This document shows positions 10,701 through 22,800 of a stretch of 64,000 nt of DNA, one piece after another. This DNA is from Pratylenchus scribneri (lineage: Eukaryota > Nematoda > Chromadorea > Rhabditida > Pratylenchidae). Under the pieces are notes generated by a model. It was not told where the DNA came from, made no database searches, and worked only from the letters and a program-made list of their open reading frames with translations. The DNA is taken from positions 2,914,001 through 2,978,000 of the forward strand of contig JAQSEB010000004.1 in NCBI GenBank assembly GCA_030063045.1, written 5' to 3'. The translations under genes and the position numbers were made by a program. Each line of letters opens with the position of its first letter. Positions within the stretch are counted from its first letter, which is position 1.

Positions 10701-11278
10701 TTATTGGGGGTGATTGTCGCCCATCGATCGATAGAGAAGAATGGCCACGGGGCCAACATAGAAATGGATGAATTCGGCACGCAAATGGGAAACCAAACAG
10801 CCGAATTGGCCACCCACAACACAGTGCCAATTTGGCCCATAGCGCCGGTCAAAATGCTGAAAATTGAACGAATTTGATTGATCATAAAGGGGCATGATTT
10901 TCGAAAATATTCCATACTCTCATCAGCACAAGAAAATTGTAATGGCGAATCCAATCAAATATGCCCTTGGGTTAATTTGCTCCAAATATTCCCGTTACCA
11001 ATACACTTACACACTACACATACAAATTCCATAAACCATATCCTCCCTTAAAATTTATTAGCTCCTAACCAATTTGATGCGTTTGGCCGCCTCCCTTTCC
11101 CGGTCCTCGCATTTTGCCTGGGCCAATGCCAACACAGCTGTCTCTGAATGGCCTCCAATTCCATGGGGCGACACATTCCACTTTTTGGCACTGCGACCAA
11201 CAAAGTTTTGGTACAATTTAAGGGGAATGAATTCACATTTTGATGATGACGATTTGGAGGCGGCAATGAAAGGGGCAT
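10701..11278 (-). CDS. LC8-type dynein light chain, divergent, with apparent frameshift
   Basis: The last exon (10856-10701) encodes HFDRRYGPNWHCVVGG, then FIHFYVGPVAILLYRS, matching the LC8 core FDKKYNPTWHCIVG and FIYFYLGQVAILLFKS. LC8 is a homodimeric hub subunit of cytoplasmic dynein that also binds many non-dynein partners. The upstream exon (to 11070, donor GTTAGG) contributes AVLALAQAKCEDREREAAKRIKL, aligning with the LC8 helices and joining the last exon in phase. Sequence resembling the segment before it (VPKSGMCRPMELEAI) is in another frame, so there seems to be a frameshift near 11130-11160. An ATG opens that frame at 11278. It is either a decayed paralogue or a sequence error. Confidence 0.6.
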
Positions 11279-11519
11279 TTTTAGTGATTTTAAAGAAAGA
11301 ATGGAAGAAAAAGTGAATGGGAATTTTATTGAGGGAAAGTTCATCAGAATTCTAGGCCGATTCTGGATGATGGCCGATGGATTGTTTGCCAATCGTAAAG
11401 ACGGCGCCCAATCTTCAAAATTCTTTTTTATCCACATATTTTTAAAGGCAATAAAATTGAAAATTAGTAGGCCTTTTCGAATTATTATAGTGAATGAATT
11501 GCAAATTCTCCCCGCTCTT

Positions 11520-12562
11520 ATTTGTAATTGTAATTGCACCAAATTGTAATTCTGAGTTGTAATTGCACCAAATTGTAATTCTGATTTGTAATTGCACCAA
11601 ATTGTAATTCTGATTTGTAATTGCACCAAATTGTAATTCTGATTTGTAATTGCACCAAATTGTAATTCTGATTTGTAATTGCACCAAATTGTAATTCTGA
11701 TTTGTAATTGCACCAAATTGTAATTCTGATTTGTAATTGCACCAAATTGTAATTCTGATTTGTAATTGCACCAAATTGTAATTCTGATTTGTAAATTGCA
11801 CTAAATTGTAATTCTGATTTGTAATTGCACCAAATTGTAATTCTGAGTTGTAATTGCACCAAAATGTAATTCTGATTTGTAAATTGCACTAAATTGTAAA
11901 TTCTGATTTGTAATTGCACTAAATTGTAATTCTGATTTGTAATTGCACCAAATTGTAATTCTGATTTGTAATTGCACCAAATTGTAATTCTGATTTGTAA
12001 ATTGCACTAAATTGTAAATTCTGATTTGTAATTGCCCCAAATTTTAATTCTGATTTGTAATTGCCCCAAATTGTAATTCTGATTTGTAATTGCACTAAAT
12101 TGTAATTCTGATTTGTAATTGCACCAAATTGTAATTCTGATTTGTAATTGCACTAAATTGTAATTCTGAGTTGTAATTGCACTAAATTGTAATTCTGAGT
12201 TGTAATTGCACCAAAATGTAATTCTGATTTGTAAATTGCACTAAATTGTAAATTCTGATTTGTAATTGCCCCAAATTTTAATTCTGATTTGTAATTGCAC
12301 TAAATTGTAATTCTGATTTGTAATTGCACCAAATTGTAATTCTGATTTGTAATTGCACCAAATTGTAATTCTGATTTGTAAATTGCACTAAATTGTAAAT
12401 TCTGATTTGTAATTGCCCCAAATTTTAATTCTGATTTGTAATTGCCCCAAATTGTAATTCTGATTTGTAATTGCACTAAATTGTAATTCTGATTTGTAAT
12501 TGCCCCAAATTGTAATTCTGATTTTTAATTGCACCAAATTGTAATTCTGATTTGTAATTGTA
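11520..12562 (-). repeat. Satellite A array 1 (29-bp monomer)
   Basis: About 35 head-to-tail copies of a 29-30 bp monomer, written here as TTTGTAATTGCACC then AAATTGTAATTCTGA. Each monomer contains TTGTAATT twice. Variants (CACC/CACT/CCCC, GATT/GAGT, an extra A) recur in higher-order order. It lies between the LC8 gene and the lipase. In the orientation used for the other arrays (CAGAATTA forward), this one is reversed. Confidence 0.95.
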
Positions 12563-13144
12563 AATTCGGCTGTTTAGGTAAATTTCCACCTATATTCTAG
12601 TAAGTAAATTGTCAAAAAGATGATACTGTCCTTGTAGCCTCACTCAGTCAAGTAATTTCATCAGCATTTTAGACAGAGAAATTGAAAAGGAAAGGCCAAC
12701 AATTTGAAATAATTTACAATTCAGATGTGCCCTTAAGGCTAATTTAATTCTTCCTCATTTTTAGTTAATTTATATTCCATCTAAATTCAATTCGAATCAA
12801 ATTTCTTTCCTTTATTTCCATTTTCATTATCATTGTTATCACTTTATCATTATTAATTCATCATCCCTTCATTCCATTGTAATTGTAAATTTTTTATCAG
12901 TGTTTATTGGAATGCTGACCGCACACATAAAAAAGCATTATCGGAAGAAAAGAAGAGGACATTTTTAGTAGATGATTCACAAGGCATAATGGAAATTGTG
13001 AGCACATTTTTATTAATATTTATTCCATTATTTCCAATCCATTCTTTCAAGTTAATTTCCATTCTGCTGATCTTTGATCATTTCAAATATTAGCCACGAG
13101 ATTATTTCACAGCAGTGGCCATATAAATTCATCTCTTTGAACTG
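12563..13144. other. Lipase upstream region
   Basis: AT-rich DNA before the lipase start codon. One exon-like interval (12901-12997) has a good acceptor, an open frame and a GTGAGC donor, but no partner exon was found. The rest shows nothing recognisable. Confidence 0.3.
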
Positions 13145-16100
13145 ATGAAAATATTGATGCCAAATTTGTTGCTTGTTTTATTCCTCCTACAACTTTCGAC
13201 AATTTATTCCATCATCATCCCTTCAAATGGAGGTCCTCCTTCTTTTCCGAATTATGGCCAATTCAGGAGGCCATTGCCGGAGGAGAGCATGACCACGGTT
13301 CTTTAGGGATGGCTACCTCCAACTTTTTCCCCGAAATTTTTTGAATAGCCCGAAATCGTTGCCTTTTGGGGCTATCCCTGCGAAGTCCACCAAGTGACCA
13401 CTCCCGATGGCTACATTCTCACATTGCACCGAATCCCCTATGGCCGTACTTCAATTGGCCCTTTATCAGCGCCAAGGCCCGTTTTCTTCCTCCAACATGG
13501 ATTGTTGGCATCCAGTGCCGATTGGGTCCGTACGAAATAAAATGTTTCAATATTGCCATTTTTAGGTACCTTAGTCCATTCTTTTGGCCATAGCTCAACA
13601 AGGAAGCAACCAATCCAGGAAGGCGATATGCCATTTGAAAGCCCTAAATGTCCTCTAAAAAGTGGCTTAACAAATTTTTTGAAAATTAAAACATTTGCGT
13701 CTTTCCTCTGAAAAAAATTCCAGTTTATTTCACTCAAAACGACAACATGACTTTTTAAAGCTTACATCCATATAATCAAAAAATAAAATGTTATATTGCC
13801 TTCCAAAAATTATTATTGTCATGTTAAGCTCTGACTAAAAGAATGGATCAGTTACTGTAATGGCCGTATTGAAACGTTCCTTACGGCAAAAAAAATTTCC
13901 TCATACAAAAAATTCACTCGCAGATCACAAATTTACCTTCCCAATCGGCCGGTTTCCTTTTGGCCGATGCCGGTTTCGACGTTTGGCTGGGAAATGTGCG
14001 CGGCAATTTCTACTCCTCTGGCCATACAAATTTGTCACACCACGATCGGCGCTATTGGCAATTTAGCTGGTAGTGAGAATATATTTAAAATAGGGAATAG
14101 GCGTTTAAAAATTATTTTTTGCAGTTTTAGGTTAAACTTTTTCTTTATTGAGAATTGGGATTAACTTGGGGAACTTTTTCTTTATTGAGAATTGGGATTA
14201 ACTTGGGGTTCAAGAATTTAATTTAGAGTCTTATCTACGAAATGATATAGTGATTAGTGGGTTTACAAAATTAATTGCTCAAATAGGGCCTCATTAAAAA
14301 TTGTAGGGAAGATTTTGAATCTTCCTGATTTAACATGCTATGTTTTAGTTATTAGTCCGTAGCTCGGCGAATCGTTAGCCAATTTTGGAAGGCGATATAC
14401 CATTTAAAAGCTCAAAGTGTCCATTATAATTTGGCTTAATTAAATTTTATGAAATCTATCTTTAAAAAAGTACATGCCTTTGAATATAATAAACCTACAT
14501 TTTTTGAGGAAAATCTGTTTATTTCACAAATTATTTTAAATATTCAAAAATTGAGTGTAGCCATTTTTTAGAGGACATTTTGGGCTTTCAAATGAAATAT
14601 CACCTTTCTGAAATGTTTTCTTCCTTGTTGAATTATAGGCAAAAGAATGAGTGGAGGTACTCAATCTTCCTGATTTTCATACAATGCATTGGTTTTTACT
14701 TTTTAGCCCGTAGCTCGGCGAGAGGATTAACCATTTTAGGAAGGCGATATACCATTGAAAAGCTCAAAGTATGCTCTAAAAAATTGCTTTTTTAAATCTT
14801 ATGATTTCAACCTTTTAAATTATGAAATCTTCCTTAAAAAATAATTACCAGTCTTTGAATTTAATAAACCTGAATTTTTTGAAAAAAAAAGCTGAATTGT
14901 TCTGAATTTTCGAAAAATTAGTTAAGCCACTTTTTAGAGAGCATTTAGGGCTTTATTATTTATCGCCTTGCGAAATTGGTTGCTTCTTGCTTCCTTGTTG
15001 AGATATGGCCAAAAAAATGGCCTACGCGATTTAGCACATTTGAACACATAGGGACCATTCTTTTGACTCTATAGCTCAACGAGGAATTAGCCAATTCAGG
15101 AAGGCAATATACCATTGGAAAGCCCAAAGTGTGCTCTACAAAATAGCTTATTTAAATTTTATAAAATCTTCACATAAAAATGGTTGCGTTTATTTGAATG
15201 TAATAAACTAATACTTTTTGAGGAAAATCCGTTTATTTTACAAATTGTTAAATGTTTTCAAAAAAATTAGTTATGCCTCTTTTAAGCCTCTTTCAAAGAA
15301 CATTTAGGGCTTTTAAATGGCCTATTGCCTTCCTGAATTGGTTATTTCCTTGTTTAGTTATGGCAAAATGAATGGACTAGCTATTAAAATGTCATGTTAC
15401 GGCATTAAAATTCCATTGAAGGATATTTAAATGGAATGCCGTAAAAATAATTTCAAAATAAGTAAATGGAAAATTATTTCCTTAAAAATATTTTAAAAAT
15501 TTTATTTCATTCAATTGCCTCTCGCAATTATCCACTTAAATTAAAGGGATGAAATGGCCAAATGGGATTTGCCCGCAATGGTGGACAAAGCGTTGGCAGT
15601 GAACGGTGGCCAACCATTCCTCTACTATTTGGGCCATTCCCAAGGGACGGAAATTATGTTCGCCAAATTGGCCGGCGCTGATCCAAAATTTGCCAAAAAG
15701 GTGTGGAATTTCCATTTGGGGAATTGTTCACCCAACTTGACGCCGTTTAAAATAATTCATCAAGGACCGGACCAATTTTGGTGATTTCATTGTCAAATTA
15801 AAGAGCAGACTTTTGGCTATCAAATTGAAATTAATTTTATTTAAATTATTCAGAATTAATGGAATTATGCCCAAAAAACCAATGACAATTTGGCTAATTC
15901 ATAATAAATGCCATTAAAAGGTTTTTTAGTTAATGCTCTATCATTTTTGAACCAATTAAAATAAAATTTATATTATTAGATGGCCAAAAGTCTCCTCTTC
16001 AATTTTGTACCAAAATCATTAAAATTAATTCATTTCTTGGTGTTATAAGCTTCTAAAAACATATGAATAATGAAGGTTAATTGTTTGTCTTTACAAAGAG

Positions 16101-19100
16101 ATTAACAGGTAAAGAAGGCATTTAGGGCATATTGAGTGATTTCTCGCTGATTAAGGATTAAGGAAGGGGAAACTACGGTAGCGGTGCCACTGATCGATTA
16201 TCAGCCAGCGGCAGAAATGCCTTTAGTTTAGACTATTTTCACTCACTTATCCTTCCCTTCCTTTCCCTTGGATATATGCTCACACTTATCGGCCTATAAT
16301 CACTCATCAAGGACTGGGCCAATTTTGATGATTTTGGTATCAAATTAAAGAGCAAACTTTTGGCTATCAAATAATATTTGATTTTATTTAAATTAATTCA
16401 AAATTGTTGGAATTGTGCACAAAAAACCAATGACAATTTGGCAAATCCATAGTAAATGCCATTAAATAGTTTTTTGACCATAATTCTATCCATTCTGGAC
16501 AAATTAAAATAAAATTAATATTATTTGATAGCCAAAAGTATATTCATTAATTTGATACTAAAAAAATTAAAATTGGTTTAGTCCTCGATGAGTTATAATC
16601 AATTTTGTCTAGCTGGATTGCTCCATCTTCCATTACGTCTTTTTCATTTTAATTCCACTAATACTGAATCAATTAAAATAAAATTAAATATTATTTGATA
16701 GCAAAAGTGTGCTCTTTAATTTTGTACCTAAATTATTAAAATTGGTTTAGTCCATAGAGTTATTTTAAATGGCGTCAAGTTGGCCTATTCCCATGCCCTA
16801 TTTTTATTTCCCTCAATTTTTTTATTTTTAGATCCGCAAATTCTTCGCATTAGCCCCGGTCGCCTCCATTGCCCATATCGAAGGCCTCATTGCCTTCCTT
16901 GGTCGACATTTCGGTGGCCATCTTTGGGCATTGCGCCTGATTTTTGGCACCCACGATTTTATGCCACATACTTGGCTCTCCGCCCTTTTTGCCCAGATGA
17001 TTTGCGGCCAAAGATGGGAAAATCCCCTCTGTGATAATGTTTGAAAGGGGAATTTTGGTAGAATCATCCATTTTTGCCCTCACAGGTGCTTTTCCAAATT
17101 GGTGGCCCCGAAAGTGCTCAATTCAATCAGGCAACCACCAAAAATGCGCAATTCAATTGAAGTTTCCCTATTTATTACAGAGTCGTTTGATGGTTTATAT
17201 GGCACATTCGCCGGCGGGCACCTCCACATGGAATATTATTCATTGGGTAGGGATGGGGTGGAAGAAAGCACAAAATCAGAATTAAAACTTTCCGGAACAA
17301 CCGGAAACAAAATCAGAATTAAAACTTTCCGGAACAACCGGAACAAAATCAGAATTAAAATTTTCCGGAACAACCAGAAAGCAAAATCAGAATTAAAACT
17401 TTCCGGAACAACCGGAAACAAAATCAGAATTAAAACTTTCCGGAACAACCGGAAACAAAATCAGAATTAAAACTTTCCGGAACAACCGGAAACAAAATCA
17501 GAATTAAAACTTTCCGGAACAACCGGAAACAAAATCAGAATTAAAACTTTCCGGAACAACCGGAAACAAAATCAGAATTAAAACTTTCCGGAACAACCGG
17601 AAACAAAATCAGAATTAAAACTTTCCGGAACAACCGGAAACAAAATCAGAATTAAAACTTTCCGGAACAACCGGAAACAAAATCAGAATTAAAACTTTCC
17701 CGAACAACCGGAACAAAATCAGAATTAAAACTTTCCGGAACAACCGGAAACAAAATCAGAATTAAAACTTTCCGGAACAACCGGAAACAAAATCAGAATT
17801 AAAACTTTCCGGAACAACCGGAAACAAAATCAGAATTAAAACTTTCCGGAACAACCGGAAACAAAATCAGAATTAAAACTTTCCGGAACAACCGGAAACA
17901 AAATCAGAATTAAAACTTTCCCGAACAACCGGAACAAAATCAGAATTAAAACTTTCCGGAACAACCGGAAACAAAATCAGAATTAAAACTTTCCGGAACG
18001 ACCGGAATAAAATCAGAATTAAAACTCCGGAACAACCGGAAAACAAAATCAGAATTAAAACTTTCCGGAACAACCGGAAAACAAAATCAGAACTAAAACT
18101 TTCCGGAAACAAAATCAGAATTAAAACTTTCCGAAACAACCGGAATAAAATCAGAATTAAAACTTTCCGGAACAACCGGAAAACAAAATAGATTTAAAAC
18201 TTTCCGGAACAACCGGAATAAAATCAGAATTAAAACTTTCCGGAACAACCGGAAAACAAAATCAGAATTAAAACTTTCCGGAAACAAAATCAGAATTAAA
18301 ACTTTCCGGAATGAAAATCAGAATTCTTTCCGGAATGGAAATAAATCAGAATTAAAACTTTATTAAATTGTGCAGTAAAATGTGAAAATAATGTGAACGG
18401 TATAAAGAATATTTGGAAGGGAAAATGAATAGATTTAAAAGGCAGATTCAGGCAATATTTGATTGATAGGATGGTGACGGGGAACTTTGGCAAAAGATGG
18501 GCGTACAATAGGACAAATAGGAAAGGCCTTTAGGCATTATTTAGGGGACATTTTTGTTTTTCCAATAGTCCTTCATTTTCCCAACTCTCTTTATCTTTAT
18601 TGAATTATTGTCAAAAAGTACAAAGATATGAAAATGGCCAGAGGCAAAAATAAATTGAGAATATTGAGAGAGAGAATTCACAAAAAATTAAGGGAATTTT
18701 AAGCTCAAAAATATTTGATTAAAAGAGGGAAATAATCGAGCAAAATATTCAAACAAAACAATCAAAAAATATTAAATATAATTCAGGCACAAATGCGGCA
18801 ATCCGGTCGAGTGCAAATGTTTGACTATGGCAGCCGTGCCGGCAACATTCAACATTATGGACAGGCGCACAAATTACCCTCATTTTCTGACATAAATTTA
18901 TTTATTTTTCTATAGCCAACCCCTCCCATCTACAATTTGACCAATGTGAATGTGCCAACCTATTTGTACTATAGTGAGGCGGATTGGCTGGCGGATGCGC
19001 GAGATGTTCGGGTAAGAATTGAATAAAATGGAAAATATAATTTTTGTACCTTTTAGAACACAATTTTGAGTGAAATTCCGAAGGAATGGATAAAGTCGGC

Positions 19101-19230
19101 AACGAATTTGCCCCATTTCAATCATTTTGACTTCGTTTGGGGCCTCCTCGCACCGAAGGAAATTTACAATGAAATTGTCCGGATTGCCAGCCAACATGAA
19201 GCCATAATAAGAAGATACGGAAGAAAATGA
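13145..19230 (+). CDS. Secreted or lysosomal acid (gastric-type) lipase, complete
   Basis: Ten exons: 13145-13297, 13349-13525, 13924-14069, 15547-15700, 16832-17038, 17086-17130, 17181-17246, 18787-18864, 18916-19011, 19057-19230. They are in phase and give 431 aa, the usual family length. Residues 1-22 are a signal peptide ([15 protein letters not shown]). The alpha/beta-hydrolase lipase order follows: [32 protein letters not shown] (oxyanion region), NVRGNFYS, nucleophile GHSQG (Ser190), [17 protein letters not shown] (catalytic Asp365 or Asp369) and HFNHFDF (His397). It probably hydrolyses triacylglycerol or cholesteryl esters in gut lysosomes or secretions, like C. elegans lipl genes. 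Two introns (17131-17180 and 18865-18915) use GC donors after CAG. Introns 3, 4 and 7 are swollen by repeats. Confidence 0.93.
13565..15380. repeat. Nested foldback repeats (family F2) in lipase intron 3
   Basis: Several copies in both orientations of a module: a stretch close to TAGCTCAACAAGGAAGCAACC, then AGGAAGGCGATATGCCATT, then AAAGCCCTAAATGTCCTCTA. Forward copies start near 13580, 14355, 14705 and 15070. Inverted copies lie near 14565, 14930 and 15290. The paired arrangement suggests MITE-like foldback elements inserted into each other. The element extends over the exon 2-intron 3 side and inflates the intron to about 1.5 kb. Confidence 0.7.
15725..16790. mobile_element. MITE-like element (family F1) in lipase intron 4
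   Basis: The two ends are inverted copies of CCAACTTGACGCCGTTTAAAAT. The interior holds repeated subunits with CATCAAGGACTGG and ATTAAAGAGCAGACTTTTGGCT in one orientation and their complements in the other. Related copies are at 47800-48275 and 52875-53390, with weaker traces at 53590-53745. No transposase is encoded. Confidence 0.7.
17268..18358 (+). repeat. Satellite B array 1 (37-bp monomer)
   Basis: About 28 copies of a 37-bp monomer (AAAATCAGAATTAAAACT then TTCCGGAACAACCGGAAAC) in intron 7 of the lipase. Each monomer contains the hairpin TTCCGG-AACAA-CCGGAA. Copies near 18290-18350 decay into a shorter GGAATGAAAATCAGAA variant. Confidence 0.95.
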
Positions 19231-19404
19231 ATTTTATATTTATATTTTATACCAATTTAAAATTGAATAAGTTTTAAAGAAGAGTAAAAATTGAATTTTA
19301 TAATTAATAAAAATTATACCTCAAAAAATTGCTTAAAATATTATTAAAAATTATTTCCTTAAGAAAATTGCTTAAAAATATAAAAATTTACCCAAAAATA
19401 TGGG

Positions 19405-19409
19405 AAAAA
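19405..19409 (-). terminator. Pol III terminator of the 5S gene
   Basis: Five T residues on the minus strand immediately follow the 3' end of the 5S rRNA. Confidence 0.7.
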
Positions 19410-19524
19410 GCTTACGACCCCGATTCCCAGGACGTCTCCGTTCCAAGTACTAAGGAGGCCCAGCGTTGCTTAACTTGCCAGATCGGACGGGATGGCATGC
19501 ATTCAACGCGGTATGGTCGTAAGC
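19410..19524 (-). rRNA. 5S ribosomal RNA
   Basis: On the minus strand the 115-nt sequence starts GCTTACGACCATACCGCG and contains CATCCCGTCCGATCTGGCAA, the internal control word AGTTAAGCAACG, and AGTACTTGG..CGGAGACG. It ends GGGTCGTAAGC, which pairs with its 5' end. This closely matches nematode 5S rRNA as I know it. A TTTTT run directly downstream is a normal Pol III stop. It is a single copy lying between the lipase (180 bp away) and SART1. No second 5S or spliced-leader RNA gene is seen beside it. Confidence 0.95.
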
Positions 19525-19810
19525 GATTGGATTAGGATAGAAAGGATATTTAAAGGGAAGAGGGAATGCTGAGGAAAGGGGAATTGGTTTGAAATGAGAG
19601 AAATTGGAAGGGCATTCAATTTTAGATCAAATTTAGAACAATTTTAATTTTTGGAATGCACTTAATTGTTAATTCCTAATTAATTGATTGAATTAGATTT
19701 GAATAGACAAAAAACATTTATTTGAAAAAATATTTTTATACTATCAAAATAAAAATAGAAAAACAAAATCGGTTAAATTTAAATTCACAATTATCAATAT
19801 CAATCAATTT

Positions 19811-22800
19811 TCACTCTTTCTGAAGTGGTGCCGCCTCTGCTCGTCCGGTCAATACCAAATAGGGTGTTTGCATTTGTTCTTGCTTCTTCAGCTGTTTGTT
19901 GAGTGTGCCTTAAATTTAAAAATTAATAATATTTAATTTTTTAATTATTATTTTATTAATTAAAAACCCTACCAAGCGGAGTGTCCTGCGAATTCATTTT
20001 CTTCATCTTCTCCCGTTTGACCACTTTCATTGTGTGCTTCTCGGCTTGTTTCTTGCCTGGGCCCTTGCCGTGGAATTTCCATGAAAGTGCGCGGAATGCC
20101 TCCTTCGGTTCCAACACTCGACCGGATTTGTCGGAATAGGTGATTTCAATCTGGAGAACAAAATTTTAGCTTATCTTCCATAATATTGGGATTTAATTAG
20201 ATTTATAATTTAGCCTAAATTGGGCTTATTTTATACCTTAAATAAGTTAAATTTTTGTATCTAATTTGCTTAAAACATATTTGAGTTATTCTTAATTTAC
20301 TTTTAGGGTAAAATTTGTTTAAATTAATTTACTGTTAACTAGAATTTAGCTCATAAATCTAAGTTAAAAAATAAATTCGACTAAATTTAAGAAAACTTTA
20401 AGCCAAAGCAAAAAAAATATAATTCAAATTAGGTTATTTTAAACTATAATTTAAGTTATGTCCCAATCTCGAGAAGGTACAAAAACATACATTCGGTTTA
20501 TAGTCCGGTTTTTCGGGGAATGGACGCGTTGGCCCAGTACCGGTGGTGCCCATTCGTTCCAGCTTTCGCATGGTTTTGTCCTCAATGTCCAGCCGGCCCT
20601 GTTCCACTTTTGAGTATCGTTTGCTTTCCAAATGCCTCAACGAGCCTTCGCCAACCCGTCGTCGATCGCCCGACTCCAAGTAGCCCTTTTCGCCGGCCAA
20701 TTTCAGCATTGCGGCCACCCCTTTGGTCACGTCCTTTTCCTCGCCCAAAATATTTGTGTAGTTGCTGCTACCGGGCATATCTGAAATTGAAAATAAATTT
20801 TTGGATTAATTTAAATAATTATTTTAGTACCTGAACTCGATTCGCTTTGACTACTTTCTGGACGTCCATCAACATCCATTCGTTCATCATTGTCACTTTC
20901 ATTGTTCTGAAAATTAATTATGTTTATGAGATTTTTACGTTCGAGATCAATCGAAGTGTGTACTGTGTATTAAGGGCTTAGGATAAACCAATGAACTATT
21001 TATTATAAATTTTTCCTAAATTTTCAGTGTTTTTGTCAACAAATAAATATTTTCCATTACTAAGATAGCTTAGAAAAATCATAATAATTGTAATTTATCC
21101 ATATTCGCCAATCCAACTTACATCTTCATGCCTTTTCCTCTTATTCTTCTTCTTCACTTCATTATTCAACAATTCCAGCATTGTTTCCTCATCCATCTCT
21201 TCATCGTCCTCCTCCTTGGCATTGTCCTCTTCCATTTTCACTTCCTTTCCTCCACCATATCCGCCGCCTCCAATGGATTTGTACTTCTCGGAGGTTGCAT
21301 CAAAAATTATTGTCGTCCCTTTTCGGCCACCAAACACCATTCCCTCCTCTTCTTCATCGCTGCTTTCCTCCTCTTCCCGAATTGTTGGCATCCGTCTTCC
21401 ATTTCCCAACATCAATTCCGCCTGCTTCATTCGTCGCTCTTTGGCCAACATCGCATTCAGCTCGTCCTCAGCCTCATCGTCAATTCGGATTGGCACAACA
21501 TTTGTGGCGTGGGGAAATTCTTAAAACATAATAAATGAATTGTTACAATTCTAAAAATTAAGGTTTTTAATTTTTTTGAATTCAATTTCAGTATTATATT
21601 TTTACAATTTAGTGCAATTACAAATCAGAATTACAATTTAGTGCAATTACAAATCAGAATTACAATTTAGTGCAATTACAAATCAGAATTACAATTTAGT
21701 GCAATTACAAATCAGAATTACAATTTAGTGCAATTACAAATCAGAATTACAATTTGGTGCAATTACAAATCAGAATTACAATTTAGTGCAATTACAAATC
21801 AGAATTACAATTTAGTGCAATTACAAATCAGAATTACAATTTAGTGCAATTACAAATCAGAATTACAATTTAGTGCAATTACAAATCAGAATTACAATTT
21901 GGTGCAATTACAAATCAGAATTACAATTTAGTGCAATTACAAATCAGAATTACAATTTAGTGCAATTACAAATCAGAATTACAATTTGGTGCAATTACAA
22001 ATCAGAATTACAATTTGGTGCAATTACAAATCAGAATTACAATTTGGTGCAATTACAAATCAGAATTACAATTTAGTGCAATTACAAATCAGAATTACAA
22101 TTTAGTGCAATTACAAATCAGAATTACAATTTGGTGCAATTACAAATCAGAATTACAATTTAGTGCAATTACAAATCAGAATTACAATTTAGTGCAATTA
22201 CAAATCAGAATTACAATTTGGTGCAATTACAAATCAGAATTACAATTTGGTGCAATTACAAATCAGAATTACAATTTAGTGCAATTACAAATCAGAATTA
22301 CAATTTGGTGCAATTACAAATCAGAATTACAATTTGGTGCAATTACAAATCAGAATTACAATTTGGTGCAATTACAAATCAGAATTACAATTTGGGGCAA
22401 TTACAAATCAGAATTACAATTTGGTGCAATTACAACTCAGTATTACAATTTAATGCAATTACAACACAGAATTAAATTAAATAGTTTTATTATTTGGAAA
22501 TAAAAAATGCCAACCATCTTCCTCGTCGTCGCTTTCTTCCTCCTCATCATCCCCTTGTCGACTTCTCTTCTTCATCTTTTCAGCCAATGATTCCAACATT
22601 TTGACATTGACCGTGGCCTTTGGTTTTTTCCATTTTACCTTCTCTTCCAAAATTGGTGGCGGTTTCTCTTCATCTTCTTTGGATTTTTCCTAAATTTTAA
22701 CATTAAAAAATTTTCTAAACCAAGTTTACCTCTTTAATTTTTCCTCTTTTCGAAATAAATTCATCGGCCAATTCGCCTTCTTCTATTTCTTCGGTAGAAA

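Noticed and set aside
10918..10965. Extra middle exon in the LC8 gene (IFDWIRHYNF)
   Set aside because: Splice sites are possible, but direct joining of the two flanking exons aligns better with LC8 and needs no insertion.
11442..12040. Long open frames encoding QLQIRITIWCNYKSELQF repeats (also at 21873-22503 and 45488-46413)
   Set aside because: They are translations of the 29-bp satellite, whose period shifts through all three frames without meeting a stop. No start context or splice logic, and the same peptide appears wherever the satellite does.
17236..18287. Open frames with [16 protein letters not shown] repeats (also 58203-58544)
   Set aside because: Translations of satellite B; they cross intron boundaries of the lipase and Kunitz genes.
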